A stretch of DNA of 64,000 nucleotides from Lacticaseibacillus zeae DSM 20178 = KCTC 3804. Lineage in GTDB: Bacteria; Bacillota; Bacilli; Lactobacillales; Lactobacillaceae. The position numbers and the translations under genes were made by a program. Where the stretch lies: positions 1 to 64,000 of the forward strand of contig NZ_BACQ01000031.1 in NCBI RefSeq assembly GCF_000260435.1, read 5' to 3'. A model generated the notes under the pieces. That model was not told the origin of the DNA. It ran no database searches and saw only the letters and a program-made list of their open reading frames with translations. The number at the start of each line of letters is the position of its first letter. Positions within the stretch are counted from its first letter, which is position 1. Below are positions 35,361-43,900 of the stretch, piece after piece.

Positions 35361-36524
35361 TTAGCGATCAGCATTCTTCAACTGAGCTTCCTGCAAGTAC
35401 GCGAAGATGTGGCCAAACGCAATCTCCCGAATCTGGCCATAGCGAATGCGCACCGTTTCTCCGCTGTCTTGACCCACGAGTTTCAAATCAAAATCGGTTT
35501 CATCGACATGTTCCGGATAGCCGAGGAAATGCTCGTCGCTATCCGCAACCTTGATTCGGACAACCCGTTCAAAACCAGCGGCTTCGGAAATAATCGCCTT
35601 AACCAGATTATCGTTCGGATCAAACTCCCGGTCGGCATTTAGGACCGGTTGCTGACTGAAATGATGCGTTTGATCCCACTGCTCATAAAAGCTGATCGTC
35701 TGCAGGTAATCCGAAGCAGTCGCTACATTTTGAATACTCGGCAGCGTCATGAGAATATAGCCACCAAACTGCCCGGCCATGTCCTTCAGACTCAGCACCA
35801 CGACCCGGTCATTGACTGCTTTAACCCGGCCAACAAAGAACTGGTCTTCCGGCCCTTTTGGCACAACCGAAATCAACCGATTCCCCGCCAGCGCATTTTG
35901 AAAGACGCCTTCAAGCTGCCCGTCATTTTGAAACAGCTTCGTTGGCACATGTTGCAGTTGATCGCGGTGCCGCACCAGCTCGGTTTCCAGCTTGAGATCC
36001 AAGCCATGAAATTCCATCACCAGAATATCCGAAAAATCAACCTGCAGCGCCCGAACATCAGTGTAGTTGAACTTATTGAAAATGGCCATACTGAAGCGAT
36101 CCTCAGCGACCGCCGTGACCCGACCTTCGAGATAGGCATCGTCATCCGCCACCACGACCATGATCATTTGCTCGCTAGCCTGCGCCTGCTTGGCTAATTG
36201 CCAAATAAGGCTCTCAGTTGCATCAAATTGAAACGGCTTTTCCTTTCCTTGAAGCGTCAAAAAATGCTCCGACTGTGCCAACCCGATCCGGAAATTCATG
36301 TTATCCAGATCGTCGCCGGCAAATTCCACTTGGTCAATCGCTGAAAAGGCAATCAACGCGCAGCCATCAGCAATCCCCGAATCATTATAGGTTCCCAGAA
36401 CAACCGCATCATGACCCAAAACCTGCACATACCCAGTGTAAAAATCATCGGTATCACGCTGGTAAACATTGATCAGCAGGTGTTCATTGAGCGCTGTCAT
36501 CAAACTCATTAAAATGGCATCCAT
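35361..36524 (-). CDS. Protein of four tandem Sm-like-looking repeats, unknown
   Basis: A 387-aa soluble protein not recognised by family. It has four similar ~60-residue units. Each begins with a hydrophobic strand (LLINVYQRD, MIMVVVADD, LISVVPKGP, VVRIKVADS), then [FY]xxG[YR]V near an aromatic, then a strand of V/L, and ends in I..[VI][ME]F (IDQVEF, ILVMEF, IQNVAT, IREIAF). Units 1 to 4 start near residues 13, 120, 210 and 320. The order short-strand/xGxV/strand/I..vEF resembles Sm/LSm-type or similar small barrels. No signal peptide. Alone on its strand, next to dnaB but separated by repeats. Confidence 0.7.
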   Translation of the reverse strand: MDAILMSLMTALNEHLLINVYQRDTDDFYTGYVQVLGHDAVVLGTYNDSGIADGCALIAFSAIDQVEFAGDDLDNMNFRIGLAQSEHFLTLQGKEKPFQFDATESLIWQLAKQAQASEQMIMVVVADDDAYLEGRVTAVAEDRFSMAIFNKFNYTDVRALQVDFSDILVMEFHGLDLKLETELVRHRDQLQHVPTKLFQNDGQLEGVFQNALAGNRLISVVPKGPEDQFFVGRVKAVNDRVVVLSLKDMAGQFGGYILMTLPSIQNVATASDYLQTISFYEQWDQTHHFSQQPVLNADREFDPNDNLVKAIISEAAGFERVVRIKVADSDEHFLGYPEHVDETDFDLKLVGQDSGETVRIRYGQIREIAFGHIFAYLQEAQLKNADR

Positions 36525-36550
36525 GCGGCATCCCTCACTTTCTTAATTTT

Positions 36551-36670
36551 GAGCGTGAGCCGGCGCGGTTAGAAGCCGGAGCATAAGTGGCCTTGAACCT
36601 GAATGGCTGGGCTTTAGCCATTCAGGTTCAAGGTCCTTATGTGCAGGCTTCTGCGCCGGCGAACGCGTTA
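36551..36670. repeat. Intergenic ~120-bp hairpin repeat (copy E)
   Basis: Inverse orientation: GAGCGTGAGCCGGCGCGG to GGCGAACGCGTTA. The central part forms a nearly perfect stem: the CCTTGAACCTGAATGGC block and its complement. Confidence 0.85.
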
Positions 36671-36675
36671 TTGTC

Positions 36676-36793
36676 GAGCGTGAGCCAGCCCGGTTAGAAA
36701 CCGGAGTGTAAGCGGCCTCAGGTGTGATGGCCCGACCTTGGCCATTGCGACTGAGGTCCTTACACGCAGGTTTCTGGGCTGGCGAACGCGTTA
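36676..36793. repeat. Intergenic ~120-bp hairpin repeat (copy F)
   Basis: Inverse orientation, 5 bp after copy E. GAGCGTGAGCCAGCCCGG to GGCTGGCGAACGCGTTA. Lies between the end of dnaB and the start of the Sm-like-repeat gene. Confidence 0.85.
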
Positions 36794-36835
36794 TGTGCGT
36801 CACTCATTTTCGGTACGTTATCTTTTGCGAAAAAC

Positions 36836-38218
36836 TTACTGATCCGGTCCATTATAGGCAATATTTGTGAATTTATTGTATGATTTGACGAATAACAACT
36901 TCACGGTGCCACGGGGGCCGGAACGGTTCTTCTCAATGATGACTTCGACTTCGCCGACATTATCATCCCCGTCGTCACTGCCGCCTTGGTCATCATCGTC
37001 ATCGCCTTCCGCATCGCGATAATAATCGTCTCGATATAAGAAAGCAACAATATCGGCATCCTGTTCAATTGAGCCGGATTCACGAATATCACTCAAAACC
37101 GGGCGCTTATCTTGCCGCTGTTCCACACCACGACTCAACTGGGACAAAGCAATGACTGGCACGTGTAATTCTTTTGCCAGCTTCTTGAGTTGCCGCGACA
37201 CGGCGCTGACTTCCTGTTGCCGGTTTTCCTGGCCAGAACCTTCAATTAGCTGGAGATAATCAATGATGATAAGCCCCAGGTCGCCTTGTTCGCGGGCGAG
37301 TCGCCGGCACTTGGCCCGAATCTCGGCCATCCGAATTCCGGGTGTATCATCCATATATATTTTTGCTTTACTCAAACTGCCCATGGCAATAATCAGATTC
37401 TGCCATTCTTCTTCATTCAACTGGCCGGTGCGCAGATGATTGGCATCAATACTGCCTTCCGAACACAACATCCGGTTAACCAGTTGTTCCGCGCCCATTT
37501 CCAAACTGAAAATCGCGACACTTTTATCGGTCTTCGTGCCGACATTTTGCGCAATGTTCAGCGCAAACGCCGTCTTCCCGACAGCCGGGCGCGCAGCTAA
37601 AATAATCATTTCATCTTCGTGCAGCCCGGTTGTGATCTTGTCGAGGTCGCGGAATCCGGTCGGCAAACCGGTAATCGTCTGATCATTTTGATACAGCTGA
37701 TCGATTTGCGCCATCGCTTGATTCAAAACATCTTTAATTTGCTTAAATCCGGCTTGGTTGCGATTCTCGGAAACATCCATGATCTGGCGTTCGGCATCTT
37801 CAACCAGACCTTCAACATCATCTTGTTCAGTATAGCTACGGCTGGCAATATTTTGCGCCGTGTTAATCAGCTTACGTAAGGTGCTCTTTTGCTGCACAAT
37901 TTTGGCGTAATAAACCACGTTACTGGCGATCGGCGTCGATGCCACCAAATCGGTAATATAACCGGCACCACCGATGTCATCCAACTGGTTGTGATTGTCC
38001 AGATAGTCCGTTACCGTGACCGTATCAATGGCAGTCCCGTTGTCCTGTAAGTCCGTCATCGCCTGGAACAAAAGCCGATGCGCCTTTTTATAGAAGTCAT
38101 CTGCCGTCACGTATTCCTGGGCATCCGGCAATGTGTCGGCATTCAGAAAAATCCCGCCAAGGACGGCACGTTCCGCTTCATCACTATGCGGCGGTTGCTG
38201 TTCAATTAACTGATTATC
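36836..38218 (-). CDS. dnaB: Replicative DNA helicase
   Basis: 460 aa. Hexameric helicase that opens the replication fork. N-terminal domain ERAVLGGIFLN (residues ~17-110); RecA-like ATPase with Walker A ARPAVGKTAFALN, VAIFSLEMGAEQLVNR, Walker B LIIIDYLQLI and the arginine-finger region SDIRESGSIEQDADIV. The acidic insert before the C-terminal EVIIEKNRSGPRGTV (EGDDDDDQGGSDDGDD) is notable. I use ATG 38218 (MDNQLIEQ), preceded by AAGGGG; the frame is open to 38281. Confidence 0.96.
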   Translation of the reverse strand, partial: DNQLIEQQPPHSDEAERAVLGGIFLNADTLPDAQEYVTADDFYKKAHRLLFQAMTDLQDNGTAIDTVTVTDYLDNHNQLDDIGGAGYITDLVASTPIASNVVYYAKIVQQKSTLRKLINTAQNIASRSYTEQDDVEGLVEDAERQIMDVSENRNQAGFKQIKDVLNQAMAQIDQLYQNDQTITGLPTGFRDLDKITTGLHEDEMIILAARPAVGKTAFALNIAQNVGTKTDKSVAIFSLEMGAEQLVNRMLCSEGSIDANHLRTGQLNEEEWQNLIIAMGSLSKAKIYMDDTPGIRMAEIRAKCRRLAREQGDLGLIIIDYLQLIEGSGQENRQQEVSAVSRQLKKLAKELHVPVIALSQLSRGVEQRQDKRPVLSDIRESGSIEQDADIVAFLYRDDYYRDAEGDDDDDQGGSDDGDDNVGEVEVIIEKNRSGPRGTVKLLFVKSYNKFTNIAYNGPDQ

Positions 38219-38468
38219 CATGCGCGTCCCCTTCCATTCAGCCATTTCACTTTGCAACACCTCGCTATTAAAATATTGCAAAGTGATAGCACTTATCCTT
38301 AACAGTCTACGTTAAACCGCTGACCAAAACAAGCGTTCCCGCTTAACGTAACATTGCTGATTTTATGCTGGAAAAGCCCGCCCTTATGCGCTTTTAGCCG
38401 CCATTGTCAGGCATAACCTCCGAAGCATTCAAAAACGCGCGCTACAAGGTTGAGGCAATAAGTCCAGA

Positions 38469-38575
38469 CCGTGCCAAACTCCGCAATCTCCGGCCAGACG
38501 GGGCTGGCGACGCGAAGCTAGAGCGGAGGGCACAGCTGAGCCCCATCTGGCCTACGATTGCTCCGCCTTGGCACT
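38469..38575. repeat. Second intergenic repeat family, uninterrupted copy
   Basis: CCGTGCCAAACTCCGCAATC through GATTGCTCCGCCTTGGCAC. Imperfect inverted arms, same family as 28222-28418 in opposite orientation, without the 90-bp insert. Located between rplI and dnaB. Confidence 0.8.
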
Positions 38576-38611
38576 CATAACTTAAATAACTCAATCGAAT
38601 TACCCCATAGA

Positions 38612-38652
38612 AACAAAAGGCGAACATACTCTTGTTGCGAGTAGTTCGCTTC
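38612..38652 (-). terminator. Terminator after rplI
   Basis: Minus-strand stem GCGAACTACTC / GAGTATGTTCGC followed by CTTTTGTTTC. It separates gdpP-rplI from dnaB transcription. Confidence 0.75.
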
Positions 38653-38744
38653 TGTATTGTGGCTATGAATTATGACACACCCTCTTAACGCACGAGTCAT
38701 ATTGCTTGCCACTATTTAGTTGAAATCGATCTGCAGGCTCTGTG

Positions 38745-39200
38745 CTACTTCTGCTCAAGCACGTGAACCCGAATCCGCGCATCAATGCCGGGGAACAGGT
38801 TAACCGGAACGTTGGTAAAGCCTAACGAACGAATCGGCTGCTTCAAATCGATTTTACGCTTATCAACTTTAATCTGATATTGCCGATCCAACGCCGTGGC
38901 GATTTGCTTGCTAGGAATCGACCCAAACAACCGGGAATCTTCACCGGCCTTGGCTTGAATCTGCACAACTGTCTTGTCGTCTTCAATCTTGGCTTTAAGC
39001 GCTTCAGCCTCAGCCTTCTTCTCAGCTTCTTTTTTCTTTTCAAGCCGCTGTTGCCCACGCAAAGCACTCATGGCTTGCGGAGTGGCTGCCTTAGCCAAAC
39101 CCTTGCGAATCAAAAAGTTCTCGGCATAGCCATCAGGTACTTCCTTCACCTGACCGCGATTACCCTTACCACGAACGTCTTGTGTAAAGATGACTTTCAT
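38745..39200 (-). CDS. rplI: 50S ribosomal protein L9
   Basis: 151 aa. N-terminal domain MKVIFTQDVRGKGNRGQVKEVPDGYAENFLIRKGLA with the L9 signature, long charged connecting helix (residues ~45-75, rich in Lys, Glu and Ala) and C-terminal rRNA-binding domain ending in VNLFPGIDARIRVHVLEQK. Normal length. It follows gdpP by 33 bp, the usual Firmicute gdpP-rplI arrangement. Confidence 0.97.
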   Translation of the reverse strand: MKVIFTQDVRGKGNRGQVKEVPDGYAENFLIRKGLAKAATPQAMSALRGQQRLEKKKEAEKKAEAEALKAKIEDDKTVVQIQAKAGEDSRLFGSIPSKQIATALDRQYQIKVDKRKIDLKQPIRSLGFTNVPVNLFPGIDARIRVHVLEQK

Positions 39201-39233
39201 AAAAAATCCCTGCTTTCTGCTCTGACAAACGCG

Positions 39234-41240
39234 TCACGCGTCTTCGTCTGCTTTTTTGATCTGAGCAAGTAAGTCGGTGCGAACTTCGGCAATTGTTTTG
39301 CCCTTGATCTGGGTGGCCGCATTGCTTAAATGGCCGCCGCCGCCCATGGCCTCCATGATGACCTGCACATTCACATCCCCGGTTGAGCGGGCGGAAATGC
39401 CGATATCACCGCTGGGCCGTTTGGTAATGACAAAACTAGCATCGACGCCATTCAACGACAGCATAGTGTCAGCCGCTTGGGCAGCAATTACCGGATCATA
39501 GCGCTTATCTTCTTCCCCAGTACATAGTGCCATATTTGGGGCAATCATTTCAATTGTGTCAATCAAATGGTTGCGTTGGATGAAGCTGTCGATATTTTCT
39601 TTCAGCAGGTTCTGCGCCAACATCCCGTCAGCGCCCATGGAGCGCAGATAACTGGCAGCGTCAAACGTCCGCGTGCCGGTCCGCAGGCTGAATGACTTCG
39701 TATCCACGGTAATCCCTGCTAACATCGCCGTTGCTTCAAGCTTATCCAGGCTTGGAACATTTGTCGGCTGATATTCAAACATTTCGGCAATCAGCTCACA
39801 CGTCGAGCTGGCATACGGTTCAATGTAAACCAGCATCGGATTGTCCGGGAACTCTTCCCCGCGGCGATGGTGATCAATAATCACGGTTCGTGCCGCCAAC
39901 CGCTTGTACAATTCAGGTGCGGCTGAAATCGATGGCTTACTGTGGTCAACCAAAATCAAGAGACTCTGATCCGTTGCTTGTGACAGCGCCGCTTCCGGGG
40001 TCACAATGGCATTGGCCACTTCCGGATCCTGACCAACTTGCCCCATCAGCCGTTCCACGTCAGAATGCAAGTGGTCGGGGTCGATGACAATGTAACATTC
40101 CTTGCCATTCATCTGGGCAATCCGCCGAATCCCCATCGCTGCCCCGACGGCATCCATATCCGGCCGTTTATGGCCAACGACAAAGACTTTATCGGTTTGC
40201 TTAAACAACTCTTGCAAGGCCTGTGCGACCATGCGTGCTCGTACTCGGGTCCGCTTCTCCATGGGATTAGTTTTACCGCCATAGAACCGGGCTTCATGAC
40301 CCTTAGCCCGAACCACAACCTGATCGCCGCCACGACCCAGCGCCAGATCCAGGTTACTCTGCGAGGTGACCGCGAGTTGAGCTAAATCTTCGTCACCGTA
40401 AGCAATCCCGACAGACAGGGTTAATGGATAATTCTGTTTAGAGGTTTCTTCCCGAATCGCATCCAAAATCTTGAACTTATCCCGTTCAACATCCCTTAGC
40501 GACTTAGCGTAAGCCAGTAAGAAAAAGCGATCGTTGTCGATCCGCTTCAAAAACATGCCAAATTGGTTGGCCCAATCTGTCAACTGGTTGGTGACATAAC
40601 TATTCAAATTCGTGACAACCTGGTCATCCATCGTCTGGGTGATTTCGTCATAGTTATCAATGAAAATCTGCCCGATAGCAATCTTTTCATCTTCGGCGCG
40701 CTCTTCAATTTCAGCATAACGTGTGACATCCATCAGATAGACAACGCCGATGCTCTTTTGCACGATAATCTCAAACTGATGCTGGCCCCAGGTCACCATT
40801 TTGGTTTCATTAGTGTCCTCGTGACTGCGAATCAGCTCGGCCAGCTCGGCATCCACTTTTTCCAGCGGCTGCCCCAGCACATCCGTATCACCAAAATACT
40901 TCTGGAGAAACGGATTCGTCCACTCAATATTCAGATCCTCATCATAAATCATGATCCCGATCGGCATTTTAATCAGCGCTTCTTGTTCCCCGCGCTTAAT
41001 CCGATAACTCAGATCCGAAATATACTGATTCGTATTCTTGGCAATGGTCTCAAGGGCATAAAAAATCGTCGCCACAAGACTGATTAAAATCAACAGCATC
41101 AACAAAGCCAGCCACGGGCGGATCAAGGCTCCGATCAAAATGCCGATAACCGCAAGAACCACCATCGCAATTGCTGCATACCGCATCCGCATGTCTTCCA
41201 GAAACTCCGGCATACGAATCCGTTCAAACAATTTCTTCAT
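39234..41240 (-). CDS. gdpP: Cyclic-di-AMP phosphodiesterase GdpP
   Basis: A 668-aa membrane protein that hydrolyses the second messenger c-di-AMP. Two N-terminal helices (residues ~15-60), PAS-like domain (~75-160), degenerate GGDEF domain (~170-300) and DHH/DHHA1 catalytic part: VGHKRPDMDAVGAAMGI, LILVDHSKP, VIIDHHRRGEEF and the C-terminal GGGGHLSNAATQ. Substrate and wall-stress links are known for the family. First gene of the gdpP-rplI operon. Confidence 0.95.
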   Translation of the reverse strand: MKKLFERIRMPEFLEDMRMRYAAIAMVVLAVIGILIGALIRPWLALLMLLILISLVATIFYALETIAKNTNQYISDLSYRIKRGEQEALIKMPIGIMIYDEDLNIEWTNPFLQKYFGDTDVLGQPLEKVDAELAELIRSHEDTNETKMVTWGQHQFEIIVQKSIGVVYLMDVTRYAEIEERAEDEKIAIGQIFIDNYDEITQTMDDQVVTNLNSYVTNQLTDWANQFGMFLKRIDNDRFFLLAYAKSLRDVERDKFKILDAIREETSKQNYPLTLSVGIAYGDEDLAQLAVTSQSNLDLALGRGGDQVVVRAKGHEARFYGGKTNPMEKRTRVRARMVAQALQELFKQTDKVFVVGHKRPDMDAVGAAMGIRRIAQMNGKECYIVIDPDHLHSDVERLMGQVGQDPEVANAIVTPEAALSQATDQSLLILVDHSKPSISAAPELYKRLAARTVIIDHHRRGEEFPDNPMLVYIEPYASSTCELIAEMFEYQPTNVPSLDKLEATAMLAGITVDTKSFSLRTGTRTFDAASYLRSMGADGMLAQNLLKENIDSFIQRNHLIDTIEMIAPNMALCTGEEDKRYDPVIAAQAADTMLSLNGVDASFVITKRPSGDIGISARSTGDVNVQVIMEAMGGGGHLSNAATQIKGKTIAEVRTDLLAQIKKADEDA

Positions 41241-41516
41241 ATAGAAAAACTCGCTTTCACTTGGCGCAGATACTTAAGGATTTCTTTAGCTATTCTACCA
41301 TACTGTGCAAGCGGATTCTGGAAGAAGACGTTGCAAACCACTAAGCTTTGGCAAATTCACTAAAGCCTTCTAAACAAGTTAGCTCTTTTCCACCTATCCA
41401 AAGTCAAATCATAACGTTACAAATACCGATCAGTAAATGTTAATGAATGTGATCCAATCAATTCGTTATGGCATGAAGGGTCCTCTTATGATCTCAGTCA
41501 CAAGAATAAAATAACA

Positions 41517-42266
41517 CTACTCGTTGATAAAGGGAATCGGCCTATCTAAATCTGGCGTGTTATACGTTATAACTGCTCCGCTAATTTCATTACTGTTAAT
41601 TTCCTTAAAACTTATCCAAAATACCTTTTCCTGCCCAAGCGGCACACTATCATTCCCACGAAATGATATTTTAACAACTTTCCCTTCCCCATTCGAAGCT
41701 GTGAAATATTGGGGTTTTAGTTCCACTGGAGTTTCATAATTAAGATTTCTGACAGAAACCTTAAATGTCGCTTGATTGCTCGATACTTTTTGTCCTTGAA
41801 AGTTGATTTTCATTCTAAATAAGCCATGTACTCTCCCTTGATATGTAAATTCGCTTGCCATTGGTACAGGCTTTCTACTAATAGCACTTCTAGCAATCGT
41901 GTACCCCTTAGGAATCTTGACTATTTCTTTCACTTTTCTCCCGTTATGTTCAGTCCGCAACACTACCTTGAATGAACTTGGAGTTAAATCTTTTACTATC
42001 GTTCTCGAAGTGTCCGTCATCCCTGAAACAAGCCTTTTCTCGTTGAGGTCGGTAATGACATATGAACTCTTTCGTGGTGACACAAACGAAATTTGTATTG
42101 TATTGTCACCGGTTACTACGACACGCTTAACTAAATTCCCACTCTGATTAAGATGAGCTGCTTCTGTATTCCCTTCAAAAAAGTTTTTAGCCAGCGTAAC
42201 CGCTACAGCTACAGCTATAATCGGAAAAACTATATATAAATATAATTTTTTTCTAAAAAAACTCAT
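41517..42266 (-). CDS. Membrane-anchored extracytoplasmic protein, unknown
   Basis: A 249-aa protein with one N-terminal membrane helix (residues ~10-28, YLYIVFPIIAVAVAVTLA) and the rest outside. Two beta-rich segments (~45-125 and ~135-240) look like Ig-type folds (IQISFVSPRKSSYVITDL; ATFKVSVRNLNYETPVEL). I do not recognise it. AGGAGG 7 nt before ATG 42266. It is divergent from the secreted protease 54 bp away and is AT-rich like it. They may form an acquired pair. Confidence 0.65.
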   Translation of the reverse strand: MSFFRKKLYLYIVFPIIAVAVAVTLAKNFFEGNTEAAHLNQSGNLVKRVVVTGDNTIQISFVSPRKSSYVITDLNEKRLVSGMTDTSRTIVKDLTPSSFKVVLRTEHNGRKVKEIVKIPKGYTIARSAISRKPVPMASEFTYQGRVHGLFRMKINFQGQKVSSNQATFKVSVRNLNYETPVELKPQYFTASNGEGKVVKISFRGNDSVPLGQEKVFWISFKEINSNEISGAVITYNTPDLDRPIPFINE

Positions 42267-42320
42267 TGACAATCCTCCTTGAATACGGTTTCATAAAAAC
42301 ATAGAAAGGGGTTTTAAATA

Positions 42321-43409
42321 ATGAAAAAGCTTTGGTTATCTATCGCTATATTAGGCGCGCTCGTCCTGTCACTAACCCATATCCCCACGGTAAATGTCGA
42401 AGCCAGTCCAGTTAATGTTCTCAACTCAGCAAATGTACATAACCTTCCCAAAAACGATGCTAGGATGTCAAACAATATGTCGCCTCAACAGCTCTTGAGT
42501 GAAATCACACGTCAATACAAATATTCTTACCCCACTTTCAAGGGAGAAGTCAAGGCATACACACCTTCCCAGTATCGTGAATTAAAAGCAGGGAAAAGTG
42601 TACAAGGCATTACACCTGAATATCTTGACAAACTTCCTACGCGTCTTTCAGCTATAAATCAAGTTTTAAAAATCACGGGCACTATTTTTCCTGTAGCTAA
42701 TCCTAATATCGCTCCATTCAGTTCTGTTGGTGTCATTAGTGCTTGGACATCACTGGCAAATGGCGTCATGATTATCAATTCACCTTATCTTAGTGATTTC
42801 CTCAAGTCAGACGGCTCGCATTCTATGAATACCGCAGGTGGTACTGGTTTTAGTATCGGTGTTAACCGAATCGGTACAGCAGCTCACATGCTGTATGAAG
42901 AAGGCCACTATATTTCCGGTGCAATTATCAACTTCGGCGATTCACGGCCAAACCACCAAGGCGTAGGTTATGGAACTTTAACTAGATTGATGGTACCACA
43001 ATCTTGGATTAATAATAGTAGCGCTACCTCCAACGACTATGCAGCAGCAATTGTCTCAATGAATTCAGGTAGTATGCCGGCAGCGTTTAATTTGAACACG
43101 AACCCACCCAATGATACATCGGCCGTGTCAATTGGTTTTCCAGGTGATCCACAAGCTGGTTTTGTGACGCAAGGCGTAATGATTGAATCTAGAGGAACTG
43201 TTACTCCGTGGTATAAAGATCCAATGGGGATATATGTTTCACAAGATGTTAGTTCCTATCACGGAATGTCCGGTGGACCACTGCTTGATGTCAACAATAC
43301 GGTTATCGGAATTAACATTCTTGCCTTTCATGATGATTCAGGCACAGAAAATCAATGGGGCTTTAGGCGAATGAACGCAGGTGTTGCCGGATTTATGCTG
43401 AATAGTTGA
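42321..43409 (+). CDS. Secreted trypsin-like serine protease (S1B/V8-like)
   Basis: A 362-aa pre-protein. Signal peptide MKKLWLSIAILGALVLSLTH... ending near VEASP (residue ~31), then a propeptide-like stretch and the protease domain. The triad is visible: His in GTAAHMLYEEGHY, Asp in SNDYAAAIVSM and Ser in YHGMSGGPLLDVNN. The GMSGGP context resembles glutamyl endopeptidases. A GGGG-type ribosome site (AAAGGGG) is 14 nt upstream. Neighbour 41517-42266 is membrane-anchored; direct cooperation is speculation. Confidence 0.85.
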   Translation: MKKLWLSIAILGALVLSLTHIPTVNVEASPVNVLNSANVHNLPKNDARMSNNMSPQQLLSEITRQYKYSYPTFKGEVKAYTPSQYRELKAGKSVQGITPEYLDKLPTRLSAINQVLKITGTIFPVANPNIAPFSSVGVISAWTSLANGVMIINSPYLSDFLKSDGSHSMNTAGGTGFSIGVNRIGTAAHMLYEEGHYISGAIINFGDSRPNHQGVGYGTLTRLMVPQSWINNSSATSNDYAAAIVSMNSGSMPAAFNLNTNPPNDTSAVSIGFPGDPQAGFVTQGVMIESRGTVTPWYKDPMGIYVSQDVSSYHGMSGGPLLDVNNTVIGINILAFHDDSGTENQWGFRRMNAGVAGFMLNS

Positions 43410-43672
43410 TACAGTGACACGTGTGGAGACCCGTTTATAGCCGTACCGAGTAAATAATTGGATATTTTGTAAGCTAAAATGAGGGTCGCAGCGCCCCTTT
43501 TACGAGCTATTTGCTGACAATTTGGAAGCACATCATATCTGAGTTTATTTAGCAAATGAACTGACTACCCTCTGATAGAAGAACATTAAGTGGATGAATC
43601 ACTAGACAAGCGTGGTTTTCGACGAAAACATGCTAAGACATGGTGGTTGAGATTGCTTAGAATTATCACCAA
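43410..43672. other. Intergenic region downstream of protease
   Basis: About 260 bp without recognisable gene or RNA, ending at the hairpin at 43673-43700. Confidence 0.4.
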
Positions 43673-43700
43673 CCCGCGTAGCTCGGTAACTACGCGGGTT
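43673..43700. terminator. Hairpin terminator
   Basis: AACCCGCGTAG-CTCGGTAA-CTACGCGGGTT followed by TTCG. Could end the protease transcript; the minus-strand ABC gene ends 200 bp further right. Confidence 0.75.
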
Positions 43701-43900
43701 TTCGCGTTCCAAAAGCGACCGCCCCGTTAAAAGACCGCGTTAGCGCGATCCTCGACCCTGTCGCCACTCACACTACTCGTTGTTATTCAGCATGATCCTA
43801 TAAGCAGCAGAGTCACCCCCAACAAGCAGTGGCACGACGCTTATCACTCATAAATCATCATCAGCTGAAAATGCTATCGTAAACACAGCGTCAATAACTC

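Noticed and set aside
36543-36803. Minus-strand open frame across two repeat copies
   Set aside because: Translation of intergenic hairpin repeats; the reading frame repeats only because the DNA repeats.
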